Below are positions 56,147 to 64,000 of a stretch of 64,000 bases of DNA, piece after piece. The stretch is from Nocardioides mangrovi. Lineage in GTDB: Bacteria; Actinomycetota; Actinomycetes; Propionibacteriales; Nocardioidaceae. The stretch covers positions 372,001 to 436,000 of the forward strand of contig NZ_JAIQZJ010000003.1 of assembly GCF_020073815.1 (NCBI RefSeq). The letters run 5' to 3'. Positions within the stretch are counted from its first letter, which is position 1, and each line of letters begins with the position of its first letter. The notes under the pieces were generated by a model. That model had not been told where the DNA came from, searched no databases, and worked only from the letters and a program-made list of their open reading frames with translations. Made by a program: the position numbers and the translations under genes.

Positions 56147-56743
56147 TCAGGCCCTTCCGAGGGTCCGGAGCCGGAGGGAGGCTGCGACGGCGATCAGGCC
56201 CGCGACCATCAGCCAGATCGCGACGAACACGACCAGCACGTGCAGCGAGATGTCGGTGTAGACGAGCAGGAACCCACCGCCGAGGAGGCTCACGATCCCG
56301 CCGAGCAGCTCCCAGCCACGGCCCTCAGGAGGTGGGGCCACGACGGCACCGATGATGCCGATGACGCCGGACACCACCCAGAGGACGCCGAGGACCATCC
56401 CGAGCACGACCACGGTCTGCAGCGGGTCGCGCAGGATGAGCAGGCCGACGACCAGGCAGACGCCGCCCAGCAGCCCGACCAGGGCGCGGATCCCGCCGTC
56501 GGCCCGGCTCATCGAGAGGGCGCGGACGATGTTGAAGACGCCTCCGACGATCAGCTGGATGGCGAGGAGGGCGACGAACACGCCGACCGTGGCGTGCGGC
56601 CAGACCACCAGCACGATCCCGAGACCGAGGGTGATCAGCCCGTAGGCGAGGACCCACGCCCAGTGGTCGGCCAGCTGGGCGAGCCCCAGCGGCAACGGCT
56701 CGACCTCGACCACCTCGGCGTGGCCGGATGCGTGCTTGCTCAT
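56147..56743 (-). CDS. HdeD/DUF308-family membrane protein
   Basis: The 198-residue protein has six predicted helices arranged as DUF308 repeats (LAYGLITLGLGIVLVVWPHATVGVFVALLAIQLIVGGVFNIV, then LLGGVCLVVGLLILRDPLQTVVVLGMVLGVLWVVSGVIGII, then GIVSLLGGGFLLVY). HdeD-like proteins are linked to acid or stress resistance. The ATG follows GAGGAGTGAG and lies eight bases after the sulfatase stop. Confidence 0.9.
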   Translation of the reverse strand: MSKHASGHAEVVEVEPLPLGLAQLADHWAWVLAYGLITLGLGIVLVVWPHATVGVFVALLAIQLIVGGVFNIVRALSMSRADGGIRALVGLLGGVCLVVGLLILRDPLQTVVVLGMVLGVLWVVSGVIGIIGAVVAPPPEGRGWELLGGIVSLLGGGFLLVYTDISLHVLVVFVAIWLMVAGLIAVAASLRLRTLGRA

Positions 56744-56751
56744 CTCACTCC

Positions 56752-59076
56752 TCACTCACGCGACAGCATGGCCGCTGCCTCGAGCTCCAGGTCAAGGTAG
56801 GACTCGCCGCTGACGTCGACCGTCACCGCGAGCAGCTTGCCGCCGCTGAACGGGAACGGGTTGGTGTACTGCCGACTCACGGTGTCGGCGCTGTCGAAGC
56901 CGACGCACAGGCCGTCGCCGCAGAGGGTGAACTTGCCGACCTGGGCGCGCATCGGACCCTCGGCGACGACCTGGTCGTCGACGTAGAGCTTCGCCGTGCC
57001 GGTCGACTCGCCGTACTGCCCCGCGCCCTCGCGGACGAACTCGACGCCGAGCGCGTGCGGCCCCGGCGTGAGCGCCTCGGAGCTGAAGGACTGCTCGGGC
57101 GGGATGCCGAGGAAGTTGTAGACGTAGTGCAGCCTCCCGTCCTGGAGGAAGAGCGCGTGGCCGCCGAAGCGCGAGCCGTGGGCGAACATCACGCCCTGCG
57201 CCCCCTCGTCGAGGATGACGTCCGCGATGATCTTGTACGACCGGCCGCGCACGCTGACGGCGACGCTCTCGGGGACGGCGACGGCGCCGGGGTAGTAGAC
57301 GTAGCGCTCGCGCGGCGGCTCGACCTGCGGGCGCTGGATGGTGGTCAGCTGCACGGCCGTGCGGTCGTCGAGCGGCAGCACGTAGTTGGCCTCGGCCTCG
57401 GCGAACCAGGCGTCGACCAGCTCCTGGAGCTTCTCGGGCATCTCGGCGGCGAGATCCTTCGACTCCGAGCGGTCCTCCGCGACGTGGTAGAGCTCCCAGG
57501 CGTCCTGCGCGAAGTTGCCCTTGCCGCTGATCGGGGCGTGGACGGCCGAGGCCTTCCAGCCGTCCTTCCAGATGCCGCGGGTGCCGAGCATCGCGTAGTA
57601 CTGCACGGTCTTCTCGGTCGGACCGTCGGCGGGCGCGTCGAAGCTGTAGCGCATCGAGACCCCGTTGAGCGGGTGCTGATCGACCCCGCGGTAGGCGGCG
57701 GGCATCTCGAGCCCGGTCACGTCGAGGATCGTCGCGACGATGTCGGTCGAGTGGTGGTACTGGTGCCGGATCTCGCCCTTCGCCTCGATCCCCTTCGGCC
57801 AGTGGATCACCATCGGGTCGCAGGTGCCGCCGGCGAACTGCGAGTAGCGCTTGAACATCTGGAACGGCGAGGAGAACGCCGCTGCCCAGCCGGTCGGGTA
57901 GTGGTTGTAGGTGTCGGCGCTGCCCAGCTTGTCGAGCATCGCGAGGTTCTCGGCGAGGTCGTCGGGGTAGCCGTTGAAGAACTTGTTCTCGTTGACCGAC
58001 CCGTTGGGCGAGCCCTCGCCCGAGGCGCCGTTGTCGGCGCAGTAGAAGACCAGGGTGTTGTCGAGCTGGCCGGTCTCCTCGAGGTAGTCGATGATCCGGC
58101 CGACCTGGGCGTCGGTGTACTCCGAGAAGCCGGCGTACACCTCGGCGAAGCGGCTGAAGAGCCGCTTCTCGTCGTCGGCGAGCTCGTCCCAGGGCCGGAC
58201 GAAGTCGGCCGGGTTGGCGGCCTCCTCGGGCATCGGGTTGAGCGGCGTGAGCTCCGTGCCCTCCGGCATGATGCCGCGCTCGATCATCCGGGCGAGCACC
58301 CACTCGCGGTAGGCCTCGTAGCCGTCGTCGAAGGCGCCCTCGTACTTCTTGATGTACTCCTCGGGCGCGTGGTGCGGGGCGTGGTTGGCGCCGGGGCAGA
58401 ACCACAGGTACCAGGGCTTCGACGGGTTCGACGCCTGCTGGTTGCGGAGCATCGCGAGCGCCTGGTCGGCGAGGTCCTTCGAGAGGTGGTAGCCCTCCTC
58501 GGGGGAGGAGGGCTGCTCGATGAAGTGGTTGTCCTCGACCAGGTCGGGATACCAGTTGTTCGTCTCGCCCCCGAGGAAGCCGTAGAAGCGGTCGAAGCCC
58601 AGCTGGAGCGGCCACATGGACCGGTTGCCGCCGGGGGCGTTGTCCTCCTCGGGCACGTTGTGGTCCTTGCCGACCCAGAAGGTCGACCAGCCGTTGTCCT
58701 GGAGGAGGTGGCTGATCGTCGCGCACTCCGGGGGGATCCGACCCGCGGCACCCGGGAAGCCGTCGGTGGCCTCCATGATCGTGGCGCACCGGTTGACGTG
58801 GTGGTTGCGGCCGGTGAGGAAGGTCGATCGGGTCGGCGAGCACAGGGCGGTCGTGTGCCACTGCGTGTAGGTGAGCCCGTCGCGCGCGAGCCGATCCATG
58901 GTGGGCATGTTGATGCGACCGCCGTACGGCGACCAGGCGGCGAGCCCGGTGTCGTCGTAGAGGACCACGAGGACGTTCGGCGCACCGTCCGGCGCGACCT
59001 TCAGCGCGTACGGCGTCCAGTCCGGCGTCGAGTCCCGCACGTCGAGCTCGATGTGGCCGTTGAAGTCCTCGTTCAT
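56752..59076 (-). CDS. Type I arylsulfatase
   Basis: The 774-residue sulfatase has the formylglycine site Cys79 in CSPTRSTFLTGR. Metal-binding residues include DDTGLAAW near residue 41 and later DNGASGEGSPNGS. Other blocks are NHHVNRC, VGKDHN and PGANHAPHHAPEEYIKKY. A C-terminal beta-domain follows from about residue 600. It would hydrolyse sulfate esters after Cys79 is converted by an FGE such as the one at 49112. No signal peptide is visible, so it is probably cytoplasmic. It heads the operon with HdeD and a membrane protein. Confidence 0.94.
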   Translation of the reverse strand: MNEDFNGHIELDVRDSTPDWTPYALKVAPDGAPNVLVVLYDDTGLAAWSPYGGRINMPTMDRLARDGLTYTQWHTTALCSPTRSTFLTGRNHHVNRCATIMEATDGFPGAAGRIPPECATISHLLQDNGWSTFWVGKDHNVPEEDNAPGGNRSMWPLQLGFDRFYGFLGGETNNWYPDLVEDNHFIEQPSSPEEGYHLSKDLADQALAMLRNQQASNPSKPWYLWFCPGANHAPHHAPEEYIKKYEGAFDDGYEAYREWVLARMIERGIMPEGTELTPLNPMPEEAANPADFVRPWDELADDEKRLFSRFAEVYAGFSEYTDAQVGRIIDYLEETGQLDNTLVFYCADNGASGEGSPNGSVNENKFFNGYPDDLAENLAMLDKLGSADTYNHYPTGWAAAFSSPFQMFKRYSQFAGGTCDPMVIHWPKGIEAKGEIRHQYHHSTDIVATILDVTGLEMPAAYRGVDQHPLNGVSMRYSFDAPADGPTEKTVQYYAMLGTRGIWKDGWKASAVHAPISGKGNFAQDAWELYHVAEDRSESKDLAAEMPEKLQELVDAWFAEAEANYVLPLDDRTAVQLTTIQRPQVEPPRERYVYYPGAVAVPESVAVSVRGRSYKIIADVILDEGAQGVMFAHGSRFGGHALFLQDGRLHYVYNFLGIPPEQSFSSEALTPGPHALGVEFVREGAGQYGESTGTAKLYVDDQVVAEGPMRAQVGKFTLCGDGLCVGFDSADTVSRQYTNPFPFSGGKLLAVTVDVSGESYLDLELEAAAMLSRE

Positions 59077-59140
59077 CTGCCTGCCCTCTCACCTGGTCCC
59101 GAGTCATCTCGAGTCTGGTGCTGCGGACGCGGCGTGACCT

Positions 59141-59157
59141 TCACCCGTTCTGGGTGA
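59141..59157. promoter_or_regulatory. TCACCC-N5-GGGTGA palindrome, copy 4 (sulfatase operon)
   Basis: TCACCC-gttct-GGGTGA is perfect and lies 64 bases before the sulfatase ATG, in the 90-base gap after the LuxR-type regulator. It is too short and lacks a T-tract, so I read it as an operator rather than a terminator. Confidence 0.6.
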
Positions 59158-59166
59158 TCGGCCCGG

Positions 59167-61761
59167 TCAGAGGAGGCGCATCGCGCGGGCCGCGGCCAGG
59201 GCGGCGCTGCGGCGGTTGACCGCCAGCTTGGCGTAGAGGCTGGACACGTGGGTCTTCACGGTGTTCTCGGAGACGAAGAGGCTGCCGGCGATGTCGGCGT
59301 ACGTCGACCCGCGGGCCAGCTCGAGGAGCACGTCCCTCTCCCGCGGGCTGAGCAGCGGCGCCGGGACCGCCGGCGGCTCCTCGGTCTCGCCCGCGGTACG
59401 GGGGCCGTACGTCGTGACCAGGCTGGGCACGTCGGTGACGATCGCGAGCAGCTCGGTGCCCCACTCGGACGGCTGCGTCTCGAGGTGGCGCTGGAGGAGC
59501 GGCAGCACCCGGGTGCCGTGCCAGCTCCAGTCGAGGAACGGGATGACGTCGCGGCGCACCTCGGTCAGGGACAGCGCCTCGGTCAGCGCCTCGCGCGCCG
59601 CCCGGCCGTCGCCGGTGGCGTCGAGGAGCTGGGCGAGGAGCACGGCGGCGTGCGCGCGGGTGTGGGGCTGCCGGCAGCGGCCGTCACGGACGGCCTCCTC
59701 GAGCAGCGCGGTGGCCCGCCGCGGGTCGCCCGCGAGGTCGGCGCGCAGCGCGGAGACGAAGGCGGCGTCACCCGGGCAGCCCTGCGCCGCGAGCCTCTCG
59801 GCGGTCGCGAGCAGCGTGGCGCTGTCGCGGGACAGGGTCGCCATCAGGGCACGCTCGACGGCGCCCGTCAGGACCAGGTGACGGGGCAGGGGTACGGGGA
59901 GCGGCTCCTCGAGGATCCGCTCGGCCGCGAGGAGCGAGCCGGTCGCGAGCGCGATCCGGGCGCGCAGCAGCCGGGCCCAGAAGGCGGTGAAGAGGTCGGC
60001 TTCGTGGAGCGAGGTGAGCGGCTCGGAAACCCAGCTCGTGGGGTGGGTCGGGACGTCGTTGGCCGCGCCGAGCCCGCGCACCAGGTCCAGTCGGCCGACG
60101 GAGTAGGGGAGGTCGAGGCCGTGGGCCGCCAGGATCGCGTCCGCCTCGTCGGCCACCTCGTTGCTCGCGAGCACGCGACCGCGGGCGTACTCGACCAGCG
60201 CCAGGCTCGTCAGCATCGGGGCCTCGAGCCGCGGCAGGCCGAGCGCCCGGGCGAGCCGGGCTCCGGTGAGGTGCAGCTCGGCGGCGCGGTCGAGGTCGCC
60301 GCTCCACGCATGGGCACTGCCGAGCTCCCAGAGCAGGATGGGCAGGACGGCGCTGCTGCTCGCCGGGGTCGCGGCGTACGCCGCCTCGCCGCGCTCGATC
60401 GCCGGACCGAGGGGCTCGAGCCCGAGCCGGGCGCGCATCACACCCGCGCATGCGGCCTCGAGCCGCGCGGTCGGGCACTCGCCCTCCGGTGCTGCGACCA
60501 GCCGGTCGAGCCAGTGCACCGCCCGGCGTACGTCGCCGACGAACCACCGGTCCAGGGCGAGCGCGAACCACGTCTCGGGGTTGTCCTCGAGGGCGGAGCG
60601 CTCGCTCCACGCCAGCTCGCGCGGGAGGTCGCCGTGACCCCGGAGCAGCAGGGCCGGTCCCTCGCTGGCCAGCACGGCGGCCGCGGCCGCGTGGTCGCCG
60701 ATCGCGACGAGGCGGCGCAGCGCCCGCTCGGTGTCGCCGCGGGCGACGTCGACGAGGACGGCACGCTGCACCGTCGACGCCGCGCGCATCACGTCGACGC
60801 CACCGCTGGCGATCCGGCGACGCACGATCTCGGCCAGGAGCGGGTGGATCGCGTAGCGGGTCTCCGCCTCGGTGTCGTCGAGGCCCTCGGGCGTGGTCAC
60901 GCGGGTGACCAGCAGGCCGGTCAGCTCGAGGTCGGCGAGCACCTCGCCGGCACCGGGGTCCCGGGTCAGGTGCTCGGCGAGGCGCGGGGTGACCTGCGGC
61001 TCGCTCGCGACGCACAGCAGCAGGTGCCGCTCGCGCGGACGCAGCGTCGAGAACACCTCGCTCGCGACCCGGTCGGTGGCCGAGTGGCCCAGGGCGTACT
61101 GCCGGGCGGCCGCGAGCGGGTCCGGGGCGGCACCCACCGTCCGGGCGGCGAGGACCACGGCGGCGCACCAGCCCTGGCTGCGGCTGGCGATCGCCGTGGC
61201 GACGTCGGCGGAGCCCGTGCGGGCGTGGGCCGCCACGACGGCCGCGGACTCGGCGTCGTCGAGGCGCAGCAGGTCTCCCCGGAGCAGGGTCAGCTGCCCG
61301 AGCAGCTCGGGGCCGAGCCGGGTCAGCGGCAGGTCCCACCGGGTGGCGAGCACGAGCCGCAGCGAGCCCGGGTCGCGGTCGAGCAGTCGATCGATGTGCT
61401 GGATCGTGGCCAGCGGCAGCCGGTGGGCGTCGTCGACGACCACGAGGCCGGGGTGCGTGAGCACCGCGTCGAGGCGCTCGGGGACCCAGCCGAGGTCGCC
61501 GGAGACCCAGCGCGCGCCGGCGGCGCGGCGGCGGTCGCGCAGCCAGCCGGCCACGCCGAGCGTCTTCCCGGCGCCCCCGGGACCGACGAGCACGGTGACC
61601 GCTCCCTCGGTCGCGTCGTCGAGCCGGCTCCAGAGGCGTTCGCGGCGGACGTAGTCCCGCGGCAGCGCAGGGACGTGCCCAGCGTCGTGCCCAGGTTCGT
61701 GCCCAGCCTCGTGGCCCGTCACGGCTTCACGTGGCCCCTTGGTCGACCCCGATGCGGCCAT
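59167..61761 (-). CDS. Large LuxR/MalT-type (LAL) ATP-dependent regulator 1
   Basis: The 864-residue protein has an N-terminal STAND-type ATPase with Walker A GPGGAGKT at 60-67 and Walker B LVVVDDAHRL at about 106-115. A long helical TPR-like region and a C-terminal LuxR helix-turn-helix (LSPRERDVLLELARGSTYADIAGSLFVSENTVKTHVSSLYAKL) follow. A four-residue repeat GHEA-GHEP-GHDA-GHVP lies at residues 16-31 before the ATPase. Such regulators bind an inducer and ATP, oligomerise and activate promoters. It is adjacent to the sulfatase operon, a candidate target. Confidence 0.9.
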   Translation of the reverse strand: MAASGSTKGPREAVTGHEAGHEPGHDAGHVPALPRDYVRRERLWSRLDDATEGAVTVLVGPGGAGKTLGVAGWLRDRRRAAGARWVSGDLGWVPERLDAVLTHPGLVVVDDAHRLPLATIQHIDRLLDRDPGSLRLVLATRWDLPLTRLGPELLGQLTLLRGDLLRLDDAESAAVVAAHARTGSADVATAIASRSQGWCAAVVLAARTVGAAPDPLAAARQYALGHSATDRVASEVFSTLRPRERHLLLCVASEPQVTPRLAEHLTRDPGAGEVLADLELTGLLVTRVTTPEGLDDTEAETRYAIHPLLAEIVRRRIASGGVDVMRAASTVQRAVLVDVARGDTERALRRLVAIGDHAAAAAVLASEGPALLLRGHGDLPRELAWSERSALEDNPETWFALALDRWFVGDVRRAVHWLDRLVAAPEGECPTARLEAACAGVMRARLGLEPLGPAIERGEAAYAATPASSSAVLPILLWELGSAHAWSGDLDRAAELHLTGARLARALGLPRLEAPMLTSLALVEYARGRVLASNEVADEADAILAAHGLDLPYSVGRLDLVRGLGAANDVPTHPTSWVSEPLTSLHEADLFTAFWARLLRARIALATGSLLAAERILEEPLPVPLPRHLVLTGAVERALMATLSRDSATLLATAERLAAQGCPGDAAFVSALRADLAGDPRRATALLEEAVRDGRCRQPHTRAHAAVLLAQLLDATGDGRAAREALTEALSLTEVRRDVIPFLDWSWHGTRVLPLLQRHLETQPSEWGTELLAIVTDVPSLVTTYGPRTAGETEEPPAVPAPLLSPRERDVLLELARGSTYADIAGSLFVSENTVKTHVSSLYAKLAVNRRSAALAAARAMRLL

Positions 61762-61814
61762 GGTGGTCCCTGTCTGCAGTGAACTCCGGACAGTATGACC
61801 TCGACCGATGGTGG

Positions 61815-61836
61815 TCCTCATCCCCGCGAATGAGGA
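61815..61836. promoter_or_regulatory. Inverted repeat with a MalT-box-like sequence between the LAL genes
   Basis: TCCTCAT (61815-61821) and ATGAGGA (61830-61836) flank CCCCGCGA. On the minus strand 61825-61816 reads GGGGATGAGG, identical to the E. coli MalT box consensus GGGGA(T/G)GAGG. It lies 54 bases before the LAL 1 ATG. Confidence 0.45.
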
Positions 61837-61890
61837 TCGGGGTGATATCCGCACGCGCCGTATGCGAACTCGGTGCTCGGCCGCGGCGGG

Positions 61891-64000
61891 TCAGATCAGC
61901 CCCCGGGCCCGGGCGACGCGGAGGGCGTCCACGCGTCGGTCGACGTCGAGCTTGCGGTAGATCGACGCGAGGTGCGTCTTCACGGTGTTCTCGCTGACGA
62001 AGAGCGCGCGTGCCAGGTCGGCGTTGCCGCCGCCGAGCGCCAGCTGGCCGAGCACCTCCCGCTCGCGGGCGGTCAGCAGCGCCTCGGCACCGGCGGACAG
62101 GGAGGGGTCCCGGCTCGGGACGGGGTCCGGGTAGGGGCGGCGTACGCCGCGCAGCGTCTCGCTCGCTCGGGCCGCGAAGGGGTGGGGGTCGGGGCCCTCG
62201 GCCTGGGCGGCGATGAGCTCGGTGAAGCCGGGACTCACCATGCTGCCGAGCGAGAGCATCCACAGCAGGCGCTGGGGCGCGGCGCGGCCGAGCAGCTCGG
62301 GGACCTGGTCGCGCGCCGACTGCACCGAGGCCGGGGTGCCGAGCCGGTGCAGGAAGGCGACCCGGGCGACGGCGGCCGCCATGCCGATGGTCGAGGTCAG
62401 GTCGACGGTGCGGGGCAGCAGCTCGGTCAGCAGCCGCACGGTCCGCTGCTCGTCGCCGCCGAGACCGACCAGCAGCGCCTCGGCGAGCAGCGCCTCGGGC
62501 TCGGCGTCCACCTCGCGTGCGGCGAGCACGACGGCCTCGATCGCGACCCGGTCGCCCATGGTGACGGCGATCAGCAGCCGGACCAGCTGGTCGAGCCGCT
62601 GGATGAAGCGGGGGAGCATCCCGGGCACGTCGCCGCGGCTGTCGAGCACGCGGCGGGCGGCCTCGACCTCGCCGTTCGCGGTGAGCACGCAGGCCCGCAG
62701 CAGGCGGCCGAGGCAGATCAGGAGGGGGTCGAGCAGCTCGCCCGGGGTCGCGTCGAACGCCGCGAGCGCGGCCTCGGCCTCGGGCACGCGGAGCTCTTGG
62801 AAGAGCCCCCAGCCGCGGGCCAGGTGGGCGCGGGCGTCGGCGACGTCGTGCCGCGAGCCGGCCGGGATCAGCAGCACCGACTCCGCCGTGGTGAGCGCGC
62901 TCTGGTAGGCCCCCGCGACCAGCTCGAGCATCGCGCGCTGGGCGAGTGAGGCCCGGGACAGCGACGGCAGGTCGACCTGCTGGGCGTACATCGTGACGTC
63001 CTGGACGTGGATGGTGGCGAGCTCGTGGTCACCCAGCCAGGTCTGGAAGTAGGACAGCTCGAGGGTCAGCCAGGCGGCCGGCAGCGGCCCGATCCCCGTG
63101 AGGTCGTGGGCGCTGACCTCCTCGTCGTGACGGCAGCCGAGGACCGCCTCGGCCCTGTCGATCGCGGTGCGCGACTCGAGCCAGCCGTAGCGGGCGAGCC
63201 ACAGCTTGAGCGCCGCCAGCTGGGCGGCGGTGCCGCGGGGGATCGGGCCGCGGGCGGTCGCCTCCGCCTCCAGCGCACGGTCGGTCGCGACCTTCGCGGC
63301 GTCGATCCGGCCCTGGGCGCGCAGGAGCGTGGCCTGCAGGACGATCAGGTCGAGGTGCTCGGCCCGGACGTCGATGGGGATCGCTCCGAGCGCCGCCGCG
63401 AGCGTGTCGGCCCGGCGCCGGGTGAGCAGGTCCGCCGCGAACTCGCGGAGCACCCGGAGCTGGAGGTCGAGGTCGCCGACGACCTGGGCGTGCCGCACCG
63501 CGAGCTCGGCCTCGTGCCGGTCGAGGTAGACCTCGGTCGCGCGGCGGTGCGCGGCGACGAAGACCGGCCAGTCCGGGCCGGTCGGCGCCGTACGCCGGCG
63601 GAGCAGGTCGAGCAGCAGGGGGTGGTAGCGCCAGCCGGTGGTGCCGCCGTCGTCCTCGCGGTAGCTGGTGACCAGCAGCCCGGCGGCGGCCGCTTGGTCG
63701 AGGACGGCGGGCGCCTGCGGGTTGCCGGAGAGCAGCACGGCGTCGTCGGCGGTGACCTGGGCGTCCTGGCAGGTGGTGAGCAGCACGGTCGCGAGGTCCG
63801 GGGCGAGGCCCTCGAAGACCTCGTGGAGCAGGTAGTCGAGCACCGGCTGCCGGGTGGCGGCCAGGGCGGCCCGGGCGTCGGCCGCGTTGGCGGAGCCCGC
63901 GAGCGCCCGGGCCCCGAGCACGAGCGCGGCGGCCCAGCCGTCGGCCTGCTCGATGACGGCGGCGACGTCGTCGGACGACGCGTCGGGGTGGTGGGTGCGG
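61891..64000 (-). CDS. Large LuxR/MalT-type (LAL) regulator 2, 5' end beyond the window
   Basis: The frame is open from the window edge (coding RTHHPDASSDDVAAV then GWAAALVLGARALAG) to the stop at 61891. The visible 702 residues are the end of the STAND ATPase, a TPR-like helical region, and a C-terminal LuxR domain with LTAREREVLGQLALGGGNADLARALFVSENTVKTHLASIYRKLDVDRRV. The Walker A motif lies outside. It is a second MalT-type regulator in tandem with LAL 1, 129 bases upstream of it. Confidence 0.9.
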   Translation of the reverse strand, partial: RTHHPDASSDDVAAVIEQADGWAAALVLGARALAGSANAADARAALAATRQPVLDYLLHEVFEGLAPDLATVLLTTCQDAQVTADDAVLLSGNPQAPAVLDQAAAAGLLVTSYREDDGGTTGWRYHPLLLDLLRRRTAPTGPDWPVFVAAHRRATEVYLDRHEAELAVRHAQVVGDLDLQLRVLREFAADLLTRRRADTLAAALGAIPIDVRAEHLDLIVLQATLLRAQGRIDAAKVATDRALEAEATARGPIPRGTAAQLAALKLWLARYGWLESRTAIDRAEAVLGCRHDEEVSAHDLTGIGPLPAAWLTLELSYFQTWLGDHELATIHVQDVTMYAQQVDLPSLSRASLAQRAMLELVAGAYQSALTTAESVLLIPAGSRHDVADARAHLARGWGLFQELRVPEAEAALAAFDATPGELLDPLLICLGRLLRACVLTANGEVEAARRVLDSRGDVPGMLPRFIQRLDQLVRLLIAVTMGDRVAIEAVVLAAREVDAEPEALLAEALLVGLGGDEQRTVRLLTELLPRTVDLTSTIGMAAAVARVAFLHRLGTPASVQSARDQVPELLGRAAPQRLLWMLSLGSMVSPGFTELIAAQAEGPDPHPFAARASETLRGVRRPYPDPVPSRDPSLSAGAEALLTAREREVLGQLALGGGNADLARALFVSENTVKTHLASIYRKLDVDRRVDALRVARARGLI

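Overview
The window is a G+C-rich actinobacterial chromosome segment around the replication origin. The most likely source is Nocardioidaceae (Nocardioides-like). This rests on gene content and order, codon use dominated by G/C third positions, many GTG starts, and an arrangement close to the dnaA and pknB regions of Mycobacterium and Streptomyces. No species can be named from sequence alone.

Layout. 1-7.5 kb: a leftward partition and membrane-insertion cluster (parB, parA, rsmG, jag, yidC, yidD, rnpA, rpmH), preceded by an acetyltransferase fragment, an aminotransferase and an acyltransferase. Two parS sites lie inside the 5' ends of parA and rsmG. 7.5-20.4 kb: the origin core. dnaA is followed by an ohrR/ohr peroxide-response pair inserted before dnaN, then gnd, recF, a DUF721 gene, gyrB, gyrA and a DUF3566 gene. 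DnaA-box-like sequences occur on both sides of dnaA, ahead of parA, and in an unusual hairpin cluster at 28.9 kb. 20.4-29 kb: tRNA-Ile, tRNA-Ala, a sigma factor facing a STAS gene, a lipid-linked block (fatty acid hydroxylase, FadR-type regulator, patatin, acyltransferase), SURF1, an 11-residue-repeat membrane protein, a cyclophilin and a rhomboid protease. 29-39.3 kb: the conserved cell-wall and division signalling cluster (crgA, DUF881, pknB, pknA, pbpA, rodA, pstP, fhaB, fhaA, tRNA-Leu). crgA here is a tandem duplication.

39.4-64 kb is accessory. It holds an XRE-TPR regulator, a TetR regulator, alditol oxidase, a bacteriophytochrome fused to a SpoIIE-type phosphatase, two SulP-STAS transporters, a formylglycine-generating enzyme in an operon with a hydrolase and an amine oxidase, an HNH endonuclease with an SOS box, a K+ channel, a YihY protein, a type I sulfatase operon and two large MalT/LAL regulators. 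The formylglycine-generating enzyme (Cys269/Cys274) and the sulfatase (Cys79 in CSPTR) are a natural enzyme-substrate pair.

The most interesting unexplained signal is a palindrome, TCACCC-N5-GGGTGA. It occurs three times perfectly and once with one mismatch. All four copies were found between genes of this accessory block: ahead of alditol oxidase/DUF7144, SulP/FGE, K+ channel/YihY and the sulfatase operon. I infer an undescribed regulon joining these genes, possibly controlled by one of the adjacent LuxR-type regulators. Several genes also carry a TAnnnT box 5-7 bases before the start codon, which suggests leaderless mRNAs.
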